NCBI GenBank assembly: GCA_034429715.1
Contig: DAOUFR010000086.1
Span: forward strand, 1 to 13,141
From: CAIMUM01 sp034429715
Lineage (GTDB): Bacteria > Chloroflexota > Dehalococcoidia > GIF9 > UBA5629
Direction of reading: 5' to 3'
Length of the DNA: 13,141 nucleotides
The position numbers and the translations under genes are program-made. The notes below the pieces were generated by a model, which saw nothing but the letters and a program-made list of their open reading frames with translations, was not told the DNA's origin and searched no databases. Positions 6,664 through 13,141 of the stretch are shown one piece after another. Every line of letters starts with the position of its first letter. Within the stretch, counting starts at the first letter, position 1.

Positions 6664-6728
6664 TTGCGGTACGCCGTATTAACCTGATCGCCTCATCGAC
6701 CTCCCGCAATCATATGCGTGAGGTTTTT
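6664..6728 (+). promoter_or_regulatory. thrS leader: intrinsic terminator with competing antiterminator pairing
   Basis: CCTC-C-CGCA (6700-6708) pairs with TGCG-T-GAGG (6715-6723): eight pairs with one internal mismatch, a 6-nt loop and five Ts directly after (6724-6728). It ends about 25 nt before the thrS ATG. Upstream, TTGCGG (6664-6669) is perfectly complementary to CCGCAA (6704-6709), which includes part of the terminator's 5' arm, so the two structures exclude each other. CCTCA (6691-6695) can also compete for TGAGG (6719-6723). I see no T-box core sequence. It may also simply end read-through from the upstream gene. Confidence 0.5.
6700..6728 (+). terminator. Intrinsic terminator before thrS
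   Basis: A 4+4-bp stem with one C/U mismatch, an AUCAUA loop and a T5 tract followed by ATTT. It is the best rho-independent terminator in the window. Its position between the promoter at 6625-6653 and the thrS start codon suggests attenuation rather than only ending the upstream operon. Confidence 0.6.
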
Positions 6729-6753
6729 ATTTGGATACTAGGGAGTAATTTAC

Positions 6754-8496
6754 ATGGCTAAGGAAGATAAATCCCAGAAACTGGAGGCGCTGCGTCATTC
6801 TGCCAGCCATATTATGGCTGAGGCGGTCCAATCACTGTTTCCTGAAGCCAAGTTCGGCATAGGACCTGCTATCGAGGATGGGTTCTACTATGATTTCGAC
6901 CTGCCCCGACCGCTCGGCGTGGAAGACCTGCCGGCCGTCGAGGCCCGGATGAGGGAGATAATCGCTGCCAACCTGCCGTTTTCATCCGAAGAGCTAAGTA
7001 TAAACGAGGCGAATAAACTTTTTGCCGATCAACCTTATAAAATCGAGCTGATAAAGGACCTGGGCGTCGACAAGGTTACCATCTACAGGCAGGGCAATTT
7101 CACCGATCTTTGCCGCGGACCGCATGTTAAAACCACAGGTGATGTAAAGGCGTTCAAACTGGTCAGCGTGGCGGGCGCTTACTGGAGGGGCGATGAGAAA
7201 AGGCCCATGCTGCAGCGGATATACGGCGTGGCTTTCACCAGGAGCGTTGACCTGGAAGAACATCTGAAAAAGTTAGCCGAAGCTGCAAAGCGAGATCACA
7301 GGAAGCTCGGCAAAGAGCTCGACCTGTTCAGCCTGCACGAGGAAGCGGGCCCCGGCCTGGCTTACTGGCATCCGAAGGGAGCAACTGTCAGGCAAATGAT
7401 AGAGGATTTCTGGAAGCTTGAGCACAGGAGGCGCGGTTACGACATCGTCTATTCTCCTCATATCGCCAAGGTGCATCTCTGGGAGACGAGCGGCCACTGG
7501 AATTTCTATCGTGAAAATATGTACTCGCCCATGGAGATCGATGACATCCAGTACGTTGTCAAACCGATGAACTGCCCGTTTCATATACTTATGTATAAAA
7601 CGCAACTGCGCAGTTATCGCAACCTGCCCATGCGCTACGCCGAGCTCGGCACCGTATACCGCTATGAGCGCTCAGGCGTGTTGCACGGGCTGGCCAGGGT
7701 CAGGGGTTTTACGCAGGATGACGCCCATATCTTCTGCAGGCCGGACCAGCTTGAATCCGAGGTTAAAGATGTAGTGGAGCTGGCGCGGTTCATGATGAAA
7801 TCATTCGGATTTGACGAGTATGAAATGATGCTGTCGACCAGGCCTGAGAAATATACGGGCACGGTGGAGAGCTGGGATATGGCCACCGCAGCTTTACGCA
7901 ACGTCCTGGAGCAGCTCAAGCTCGATTATGAGGTGGATCCGGGAGAAGGCGTATTTTACGGTCCCAAGATAGACATCAAATTGAAGGATGCGCTGGGCAG
8001 GCTCTGGCAGGGCCCGACCATACAGGTCGATTTCCAGCTGCCCGAACGTTTCGATGTCAACTACGTGGCTGAGGATGGACGCGAGCACCGTACCGTAATG
8101 ATCCATCGCACTGTTCTGGGTAGCATGGAGCGTTTTTTCGCCTGCCTGACCGAGCACTATGCGGGAGCTTTCCCGGTGTGGCTGGCGCCTGTGCAGGCTG
8201 TACTGATACCGATCGCTGACAGGCATGTTGAATATGCCTCAAAGCTGTGTTCGGAAATGAGGTCACGGGACATGCGGGTCCAGCTGGATGACCGTTCGGA
8301 ACGCATGAATATGAAGATACGGGAAGCGCAGTTGAACAAGATACCGTATATGCTGGTGGTAGGTGACAAAGAAGTGGAGAACGGAACAGTATCGGTCCGA
8401 CTGCGCAACGGTGAAGACCTCGGCTCGCAGGATTTCTCCGCCTTTATGCAAAGGATGATAAAAATAATCGAATCCCGGGAGCTTCACGAACTTTGA
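6754..8496 (+). CDS. thrS: Threonyl-tRNA synthetase without TGS domain
   Basis: This class II synthetase charges tRNA-Thr and edits Ser-tRNA-Thr. At 580 residues it is about 60 shorter than E. coli ThrRS (642), because it starts directly at the editing domain and lacks the N-terminal TGS (N1) domain. The editing site is H15-S-A-S-H19 with C120-R-G-P-H124. The zinc and threonine ligands are C274, H325 and H451. They keep the spacing of E. coli C334, H385 and H511 with a constant offset of 60, so nothing inside the protein is missing. Motif 2 is R-Y-E-R-S-G followed by R-V-R-G-F-T-Q-D-D-A-H; motif 3 is at H451-R-x-x-L-G-S-M-E-R. The anticodon-binding domain fills about residues 470-575. GGGAG (6741-6745) precedes the ATG by 8 nt. 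No start upstream could add a TGS domain, since the leader there is a promoter and terminator. infC follows after 67 nt. Confidence 0.97.
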   Translation: MAKEDKSQKLEALRHSASHIMAEAVQSLFPEAKFGIGPAIEDGFYYDFDLPRPLGVEDLPAVEARMREIIAANLPFSSEELSINEANKLFADQPYKIELIKDLGVDKVTIYRQGNFTDLCRGPHVKTTGDVKAFKLVSVAGAYWRGDEKRPMLQRIYGVAFTRSVDLEEHLKKLAEAAKRDHRKLGKELDLFSLHEEAGPGLAYWHPKGATVRQMIEDFWKLEHRRRGYDIVYSPHIAKVHLWETSGHWNFYRENMYSPMEIDDIQYVVKPMNCPFHILMYKTQLRSYRNLPMRYAELGTVYRYERSGVLHGLARVRGFTQDDAHIFCRPDQLESEVKDVVELARFMMKSFGFDEYEMMLSTRPEKYTGTVESWDMATAALRNVLEQLKLDYEVDPGEGVFYGPKIDIKLKDALGRLWQGPTIQVDFQLPERFDVNYVAEDGREHRTVMIHRTVLGSMERFFACLTEHYAGAFPVWLAPVQAVLIPIADRHVEYASKLCSEMRSRDMRVQLDDRSERMNMKIREAQLNKIPYMLVVGDKEVENGTVSVRLRNGEDLGSQDFSAFMQRMIKIIESRELHEL

Positions 8497-8522
8497 TTTA
8501 CAGCTATGAAATATGATATATT
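8493..8522 (+). promoter_or_regulatory. Candidate promoter for the infC operon
   Basis: TTGATT (8493-8498), overlapping the thrS stop, and TATATT (8517-8522) are 18 bp apart, with TGA (8514-8516) giving an extended -10. The leader from about 8529 to 8563 is too short for an elaborate L20-type leader, so infC could be transcribed apart from thrS. Confidence 0.45.
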
Positions 8523-8544
8523 CTAACCCGTGCAGTTTAATTTT

Positions 8545-8566
8545 AAGGGAGGGATAGAACAAAATA
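8545..8566 (+). promoter_or_regulatory. infC ribosome binding site and ATA start codon
   Basis: AAGGGAGGG (8545-8553) is followed 10 nt later by ATA (8564-8566), in frame with IF3. A TAG at 8555-8557 closes the frame upstream. Between it and the ATG at 8672 there is no ATG, GTG or TTG. CTG at 8576 is too far from the SD to be likely. Confidence 0.7.
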
Positions 8567-9145
8567 TTTAAAGAACTGAATATCAATCACCGCATTCGCG
8601 CAAAAGAGATAAGGCTTATTGGTGATGAAGGGGAGCAATTAGGTGTAATAGCCACTGACAAGGCCCAGCAGATGGCCAATGAAAAGGGATTGGACCTTGT
8701 AGAGGTGGCGCCGACGGCGACCCCGCCTGTATGCAGGATACTTGATTACGGCAAATACAGGTACGAACAGACCAAAAAGGAAAAAAAGGTACACAGCGGT
8801 CAGAGATCCGGCCTGCTCAAGGAGATAAGGGTAAGGCCGCAGGTTAAGGATCATGACCTTGACATAAAGATAAATCGGGCAAAGAAATTTGTTATAGACG
8901 GAGATAAAGTTAAGGTACTGGTTGTCTTCAGGGGGCGCCAGATGGTACACCCTGAACTGGGCATCAGGCTGCTTCAGAAGGTTGCGAATGACCTCAAGGG
9001 AGTCGCCCAGCTGGACGGCCAGCCGATACATGAAGGCAGGATTATGAGCCTGATTCTTTCACCCATCTCGGCCAAGCAGATGCAGGCTAAAGAGGTGAAA
9101 GAGGCCGCACCTGTAAAAGAAATAAAGGTCAAGGAAACAGTATAG
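8564..9145 (+). CDS. infC: Translation initiation factor IF-3 (non-canonical ATA start)
   Basis: IF3 binds the 30S subunit, keeps 50S away and checks the start codon and initiator tRNA. With the ATA start the product is 193 residues: N-terminal domain about 1-75, including the N-I-N-H-R-I-R-A-K-E-I-R-L opening and P-P-V-C-R-I-L-D-Y-G-K; a Lys-rich linker; then the C-terminal RNA-binding domain with K-E-I-R-V-R-P and V-V-F-R-G-R-Q-M. A Lys/Glu-rich tail of about 18 residues ends the protein. Starting instead at the ATG at 8672 would delete 36 residues, including the conserved opening, so that start is rejected. E. coli and Bacillus infC use AUU and are repressed by their own product, which rejects non-standard start codons; an AUA start here suggests the same autoregulation. 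The stop codon abuts the rpmI ATG, so rpmI is probably translationally coupled. Confidence 0.93.
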   Translation: MFKELNINHRIRAKEIRLIGDEGEQLGVIATDKAQQMANEKGLDLVEVAPTATPPVCRILDYGKYRYEQTKKEKKVHSGQRSGLLKEIRVRPQVKDHDLDIKINRAKKFVIDGDKVKVLVVFRGRQMVHPELGIRLLQKVANDLKGVAQLDGQPIHEGRIMSLILSPISAKQMQAKEVKEAAPVKEIKVKETV

Positions 9146-9343
9146 ATGCCTAAACTTAAGACTCACAAGGGAGCTAAAAAGCGTTTTCATTTCACAGGCA
9201 CCGGTAAAATAATGCGCGTCAAACAGGGGAAAAGCCATTTCAGGCGCAGGAAACCGGCCAAGGTAAAAGGGCTTTATGATGAGACTATACCCCTGCATAA
9301 AGCCGACGTCAAAAGGATCAAAAAAGTATTACCTTACCAGTAG
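9146..9343 (+). CDS. rpmI: 50S ribosomal protein L35 (bL35)
   Basis: This 65-residue, very basic protein matches bL35 in length and sequence: M-P-K-L-K-T-H-K-G-A-K-K-R-F opening, F-R-R-R-K-P in the middle and I-K-K-V-L-P-Y near the end. It binds 23S rRNA in the large subunit. The ATG follows the infC stop with no spacer; AAGGA (9131-9135) inside infC is a plausible ribosome binding site. Its place between infC and rplT is the classic order. IF3 autoregulation of infC would reach it through coupling. Confidence 0.97.
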   Translation: MPKLKTHKGAKKRFHFTGTGKIMRVKQGKSHFRRRKPAKVKGLYDETIPLHKADVKRIKKVLPYQ

Positions 9344-9361
9344 GTATTCAGGAGGACTCAG

Positions 9362-9721
9362 TTGCCAAGAGTTAAAGGCGGCGTTGTCAGCCACAAACGC
9401 CATAAAAAGGTACTTGGATTAACTAAAGGACACAGGGGCAAGCGGCATTCCCTTTACAGGCATGCTCATGAATCGATGCTGCATGCCCTCGATTACGCCT
9501 ACGGACACCGCAGGGAGCGCAAGGGAGATATGCGCAAGCTGTGGATCGCCAGGATCAATGCCGCGGCGAGGGACGGCGGATTAACTTACAGCCAGCTTAT
9601 AAATGGCCTTACACAGGCGGATGTTAATATCAATCGCAAAATTCTGGCCGATATCGCGGTACACGACCCGGCCAAATTTTCGGAGCTGGTTAAGGTGGCG
9701 GCAGCCAAATTAAAGAACTAA
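9362..9721 (+). CDS. rplT: 50S ribosomal protein L20 (bL20)
   Basis: This 119-residue basic protein matches bL20, needed early in 50S assembly. It has the P-R-V-K-G-G opening, S-H-K-R-H-K-K-V, the H-R-R-E-R-K-G-D segment, L-W-I-A-R-I-N-A-A-A-R and an N-x-K-I-L-A-D-I-A-V-H-D-P C-terminal domain. The start is TTG at 9362, fixed by AGGAGG (9350-9355) 6 nt upstream and by the family's usual N-terminus. In E. coli and B. subtilis L20 represses its own operon. I found no L20-binding pseudoknot in the short gap before rpmI or rplT, so that control is not supported here. pheS follows after 19 nt. Confidence 0.97.
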   Translation: MPRVKGGVVSHKRHKKVLGLTKGHRGKRHSLYRHAHESMLHALDYAYGHRRERKGDMRKLWIARINAAARDGGLTYSQLINGLTQADVNINRKILADIAVHDPAKFSELVKVAAAKLKN

Positions 9722-9740
9722 TTCCCTGAATGATCGGTAA

Positions 9741-10778
9741 ATGACAGACCAGGTTGAAGAAGTCTCCGTACAAGCCAATGCCGAACTGCAAAAAATAACC
9801 AGCATTGAAGAGCTTGAATCCTGGCGCGTTCGTTACCTCGGTAGAAAAAGCAAATTAATCAATGTCCTGCGCTCACTGGGCAATGTTCCCATCGATGAAA
9901 GACGCGAGCTGGGCGCAAGGGCCAACCAAGTCAAATCCTCTCTGGAAGAGCTATATCAGGCGCGCAAAGAGAAGATCGAACTTTCCAAACACGAATCGCT
10001 GGGGCGCGAAAAGATCGATAGTAGTCTGCCCGGACAGCCCTATCAGCTTGGGCGCCTTCACCTGACCACCAGGACCATCAGGGAGATATGCGATATTTTC
10101 GCCGGAATGGGATTCAAAGTTGTGGAAGGTCCCGAGGTCGAATGGGAATACTACAATTTCGAGGCCCTTAACATGCCTGCCGAACATCCTGCGCGGGACG
10201 GCTTTGCTACTTTGTGGGTGGATTATGAGGCTCCGGGCGGCGGAAGGCCGATGTTAATGCGCACGCACACTTCGCCGGTTCAGATAAGGACCATGGAGAA
10301 GGAGAAGCCGCCCATCCGCGTGGTCGCTCCCGGAAGGGTATACCGTTACGAGGCTACGGATGCCACACATGAATGGATGTTCTCGCAGGTGGAGGGATTG
10401 GCGGTGGACACGAACATCACCATGGCCGACCTCAAGGGCACTTTATTTGAGTTCGCCCGCCGACTTTTCGGCAAAGATCGAAAAGGCCGCTTCCGCTGCG
10501 ACTATTTCCCGTTTGTTGAGCCGGGAGTTGAGCTTGCTATCGATTGTTTCATGTGCGGAGGAAAGGGATGCCGGCTGTGCAGCAACAGCGGCTGGATCGA
10601 GATACTGGGCGCCGGCATGGTGCATCCTGAAGTCCTGCGCGGCTGCGGTATAGATCCGGACGTATACTCGGGATTTGCCTTCGGCATGGGAGTTGAGAGG
10701 ATACCCATACTGCGTTACGGCATTGACGATATAAGGCTTTTCTATGGCAACGACCTGAGATTCCTGAAGCAGTTTTGA
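9741..10778 (+). CDS. pheS: Phenylalanyl-tRNA synthetase alpha subunit, with four-Cys insert
   Basis: This is the catalytic alpha subunit of the (alpha-beta)2 class II synthetase that charges tRNA-Phe. At 345 residues it is slightly longer than E. coli PheS (327). The N-terminal coiled coil is about residues 1-90. Catalytic motifs are T175-H-T-S-P-V-Q, motif 2 around P197-G-R-V-Y-R-Y-E with T-H-E, and motif 3 in the C-terminal G-F-A-F-G-M-G-V-E-R. An insert at C269-x2-C272-x4-C277-x2-C280, just before G-W-I-E-I-L-G, could bind zinc; E. coli has no cysteines here, but I recall this variant from other bacterial PheS proteins. The start has a poor ribosome binding site, suggesting coupling to rplT, which ends 19 nt upstream. 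pheT follows after 14 nt. Confidence 0.97.
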   Translation: MTDQVEEVSVQANAELQKITSIEELESWRVRYLGRKSKLINVLRSLGNVPIDERRELGARANQVKSSLEELYQARKEKIELSKHESLGREKIDSSLPGQPYQLGRLHLTTRTIREICDIFAGMGFKVVEGPEVEWEYYNFEALNMPAEHPARDGFATLWVDYEAPGGGRPMLMRTHTSPVQIRTMEKEKPPIRVVAPGRVYRYEATDATHEWMFSQVEGLAVDTNITMADLKGTLFEFARRLFGKDRKGRFRCDYFPFVEPGVELAIDCFMCGGKGCRLCSNSGWIEILGAGMVHPEVLRGCGIDPDVYSGFAFGMGVERIPILRYGIDDIRLFYGNDLRFLKQF

Positions 10779-10792
10779 TCTGAAGGTGCTTG

Positions 10793-13141
10793 ATGAAAGT
10801 TCCGTTGAAATGGCTTAAAGACTACGTCGATATCGACATTCCTGTCGATGAGCTTGCCAGGAAGCTTACGTTGGCCGGTCTTGAGGTCTCGGACATTCAG
10901 ATCGTCGGTGGAAGCTGGGATAAAGTTGTAGTAGGCCGGATACTGGCCGTCAATCCTCATCCTAATGCCGATCGCCTGAGGCTGGCCACGGTGGACCTGG
11001 GAACCAGGCAGATAACGGTGGTCTGCGGCGCGCCGAACCTGGTCGTTGACGACAACATCGCCTTCGCGCTGGTCGGGGCCAGTCTGATAGACGGGCATAC
11101 CGGCAAGGTCGAGGAGTTGAAGCCGGCTAAAATCCGCGGGGTGGTTTCCGAAGGCATGATATGCGCCGAGAAGGAGCTCGGCATATCCGATAACTACGAG
11201 GGCATACTGGTTCTGCCGCATGAATTCGAGATAGGCAGGCCGCTGGCCGATTATCTGGGAGAGACTGTTTTAGATATCGATATCACACCCAACAGGGCTG
11301 ACTGCCTCTCTGTAATGGGCATAGCGCGTGAAGTGGCCGCCATTACCGGCCATCCCTTCCGTATGCCCGATCTGGCTTATGAAGAAGGGAGCAAGGGAGC
11401 CGATTCCTATGCTTCCGTGCAGATCAAGGACCCGGAGCTCTGTCCCAGGTACTGCGCCGGCATAATCGATGGTATTACTATCAAACCTTCGCCACAGTGG
11501 ATGCAGGATCGCCTGGCTGCCTGCGGGGCAAGACCTATCAACAATATCGTCGACGTTACAAACTACGTCATGCTGGAGTTCGGACAGCCGCTGCACGCTT
11601 TCGATTACCGGGAGATCAGGGGACATAAGATAATAGTCAGGCGGGCGGCCGAGGGCGAGATCATGTATACGCTGGACGAGGTGGAGCGTAAGTTAAGCAG
11701 CGATATACTGCTGATAGCGGATGCGGAGAGGGCGGTGGCTGTGGCAGGCATCATGGGCGGATTGAGCTCCGAGGTCAGGGATTCAACCACCACGATACTG
11801 CTTGAATCCGCCAATTTCAGCCAGGCCGCCATTCACCGTGGTAGCCAGCAGCTTAAACTGGGCAGCGAGGCCTCTGCCAGATTTGAAAAGGGGCTGAACC
11901 CGGAGCTTGCCTTGATGGCCGTCAAGCGGGCGACACAGCTTATGGCGCAGCTTGGCGGAGGTAAGGTCGCCAGGGGCATTATCGATGTCTATCCGGGTAA
12001 AAAAGAGAGGAAACCGATACCAATTTCAGAAGCGGAAGTAAAGCGCATACTCGGCATGGATGTAAAAGAGGATAATATCAGGAAGTGCCTGGAGTCCCTG
12101 GGTTTGCATTGTAAGAAGGGGAGTAAAGGGACGGTGCTGGTGGATGTGCCCTGGTGGAGAAACGATATCAACATCACTGTCGACCTTGTTGAGGAAGTGG
12201 CACGGGCTACGGGGTACGAGAGTATTCCCGTCTCCATGCTCAGTTCCCCCCTGCCTACCGGTGAGAGCATTCCCGCCGTGGCTTTCAGGCGCAACCTTCA
12301 GGACATCATGGTGGGGTGCGGATTCCAGGAGGTCATCACCTACCCGCTGACCAGTCTTGAGGTATTGGGCCGACTATCTTCAATATCCGGTGTACAGGAT
12401 CCGGAGCCGTTAAAAATGGCCAACGCCATGAGCAGGGAGCTTGAATACCTGCGTACCAGCCTGCGGGCAGGCATCCTTAACACCCTGGCCCGCAACCAGC
12501 GCAACAGGGAGTGCAACATCAGGCTGTTTGAGATCGCCAAGGTATTTTTACCGCGGCCGAAGGACCTGCCCGTAGAAAATGAAATACTGTGCGGATTAAT
12601 AGATAGTCTAGTACCCGATATGTACTGGCAGCATAAGTCCGTTCCGGTCGATTTCTATTTTGTTAAGGGTATTGTGGAGACGGTATTGACCAGGCTCGGC
12701 ATCGAAGCTGAATATCTGACGGGCAACGATGCGACGCTCAACCCGGCCAAATGCGCTGATGTGATGGCCGGTTCGATTAAAATCGGTGTAATCGGCGAAG
12801 TTCATCCCGCCGTGTTACGGCAATTCGATATAACCGACCCCGCCTTTTTATTTGAGCTGGATGTTGACAGGCTGCTCAAATTAGCATCCAGGCCGCTGAT
12901 TTACAAAGCCGTCTCGAAATACCCGGGCACCACGAGGGACATCGCAATATTACTGGATGCGGGTATCGATTATCAGAAAATAACGGACATTGTTCAGAGC
13001 TTTAACCTGGTAACTAATTTGCAGCTGTTTGACCTGTATGTGGGAGAACAGGTGCCCGACGGTAAAAAGTCCATTGCTTTCAGAGTGATCTACCAGGCTG
13101 CTGACCGCACACTCAAAGATGAGGAAGTCGATAAAGTTCAG
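10793..13141 (+). CDS. pheT: Phenylalanyl-tRNA synthetase beta subunit (3' partial)
   Basis: The frame opens at the ATG at 10793, with GAAGG (10782-10786) 6 nt upstream, and stays open to the window edge: 783 residues without a stop. The family is usually close to 800, so perhaps 15-20 residues are missing. Domain order is that of full-length bacterial PheT: an N-terminal B1 segment starting M-K-V-P-L-K-W-L; a tRNA-binding OB fold (V-G-R-I-L-A-V-N-P-H-P-N-A-D-R-L); B3/B4 editing region with I-N-N-I-V-D-V-T-N-Y-V and G-Q-P-L-H-A-F-D; B5 domain ending near W455-R-N-D458 and V-E-E-V-A-R-A; a catalytic-like core; and an FDX-ACB domain from about residue 705 with Y-P-G-T-T-R-D-I. The beta subunit holds the editing site and binds tRNA. 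No frameshift is seen. Confidence 0.97.
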   Translation, partial: MKVPLKWLKDYVDIDIPVDELARKLTLAGLEVSDIQIVGGSWDKVVVGRILAVNPHPNADRLRLATVDLGTRQITVVCGAPNLVVDDNIAFALVGASLIDGHTGKVEELKPAKIRGVVSEGMICAEKELGISDNYEGILVLPHEFEIGRPLADYLGETVLDIDITPNRADCLSVMGIAREVAAITGHPFRMPDLAYEEGSKGADSYASVQIKDPELCPRYCAGIIDGITIKPSPQWMQDRLAACGARPINNIVDVTNYVMLEFGQPLHAFDYREIRGHKIIVRRAAEGEIMYTLDEVERKLSSDILLIADAERAVAVAGIMGGLSSEVRDSTTTILLESANFSQAAIHRGSQQLKLGSEASARFEKGLNPELALMAVKRATQLMAQLGGGKVARGIIDVYPGKKERKPIPISEAEVKRILGMDVKEDNIRKCLESLGLHCKKGSKGTVLVDVPWWRNDINITVDLVEEVARATGYESIPVSMLSSPLPTGESIPAVAFRRNLQDIMVGCGFQEVITYPLTSLEVLGRLSSISGVQDPEPLKMANAMSRELEYLRTSLRAGILNTLARNQRNRECNIRLFEIAKVFLPRPKDLPVENEILCGLIDSLVPDMYWQHKSVPVDFYFVKGIVETVLTRLGIEAEYLTGNDATLNPAKCADVMAGSIKIGVIGEVHPAVLRQFDITDPAFLFELDVDRLLKLASRPLIYKAVSKYPGTTRDIAILLDAGIDYQKITDIVQSFNLVTNLQLFDLYVGEQVPDGKKSIAFRVIYQAADRTLKDEEVDKVQ

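Noticed and set aside
6660..6753. T-box riboswitch before thrS
   Set aside because: The position and terminator would fit, but I see neither the conserved T-box core (AGGGUGGNACCGCG-like) nor room for a full specifier stem after the predicted transcription start.
8672..9145. infC starting at the first in-frame ATG
   Set aside because: It would remove the conserved N-terminal opening of IF3, and it has no good ribosome binding site.

Overview
The window (13,141 bp, moderately GC-rich) looks like a bacterial chromosome segment. My best guess is Chloroflexota, class Dehalococcoidia. That rests on a secreted protein ending in a CFIATAAYG domain, a threonyl-tRNA synthetase without a TGS domain, a PheS with a four-cysteine insert, and the thrS-infC-rpmI-rplT-pheS-pheT order. 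This placement is inference; no 16S gene or other decisive marker is present.

Layout. (a) 1-363 (+): 3' end of a major facilitator transporter. (b) 506-1132 (+): a PlsY-family membrane acyltransferase with several normally conserved motif residues replaced. (c) 1195-4317 (-): a 1,040-residue secreted protein, convergent with plsY. It has a signal peptide, five repeats of a Trp/Gly-rich beta domain joined by Pro-rich linkers, three PKD-like domains and a C-terminal CFIATAAYG domain. This is the least ordinary gene here. (d) 4318-4638: a 321-bp divergent intergenic region with two perfect 10-bp palindromes and candidate promoters. (e) 4639-5457 (+): a short-chain dehydrogenase starting at GTG. 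(f) 5554-6597 (+): a BioD-like P-loop plus DRTGG protein, related to the N-terminal part of long phosphotransacetylases. (g) 6625-6753: a thrS leader with an extended -10 promoter, an intrinsic terminator just before the gene and an alternative pairing that would disrupt it, so a candidate attenuator. (h) 6754-13141 (+): translation genes thrS, infC, rpmI, rplT, pheS and pheT; pheT runs off the right edge.

Genes in (h) cooperate in translation: charging of tRNA-Thr and tRNA-Phe, initiation factor IF3 and ribosomal proteins L35 and L20. infC has no ATG, GTG or TTG start that preserves its conserved N-terminus. The only codon within reach of the ribosome binding site that could serve is ATA at 8564, which fits IF3 autoregulation through a non-canonical start codon. 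I found no tRNA, rRNA, CRISPR array, insertion sequence or phage gene.
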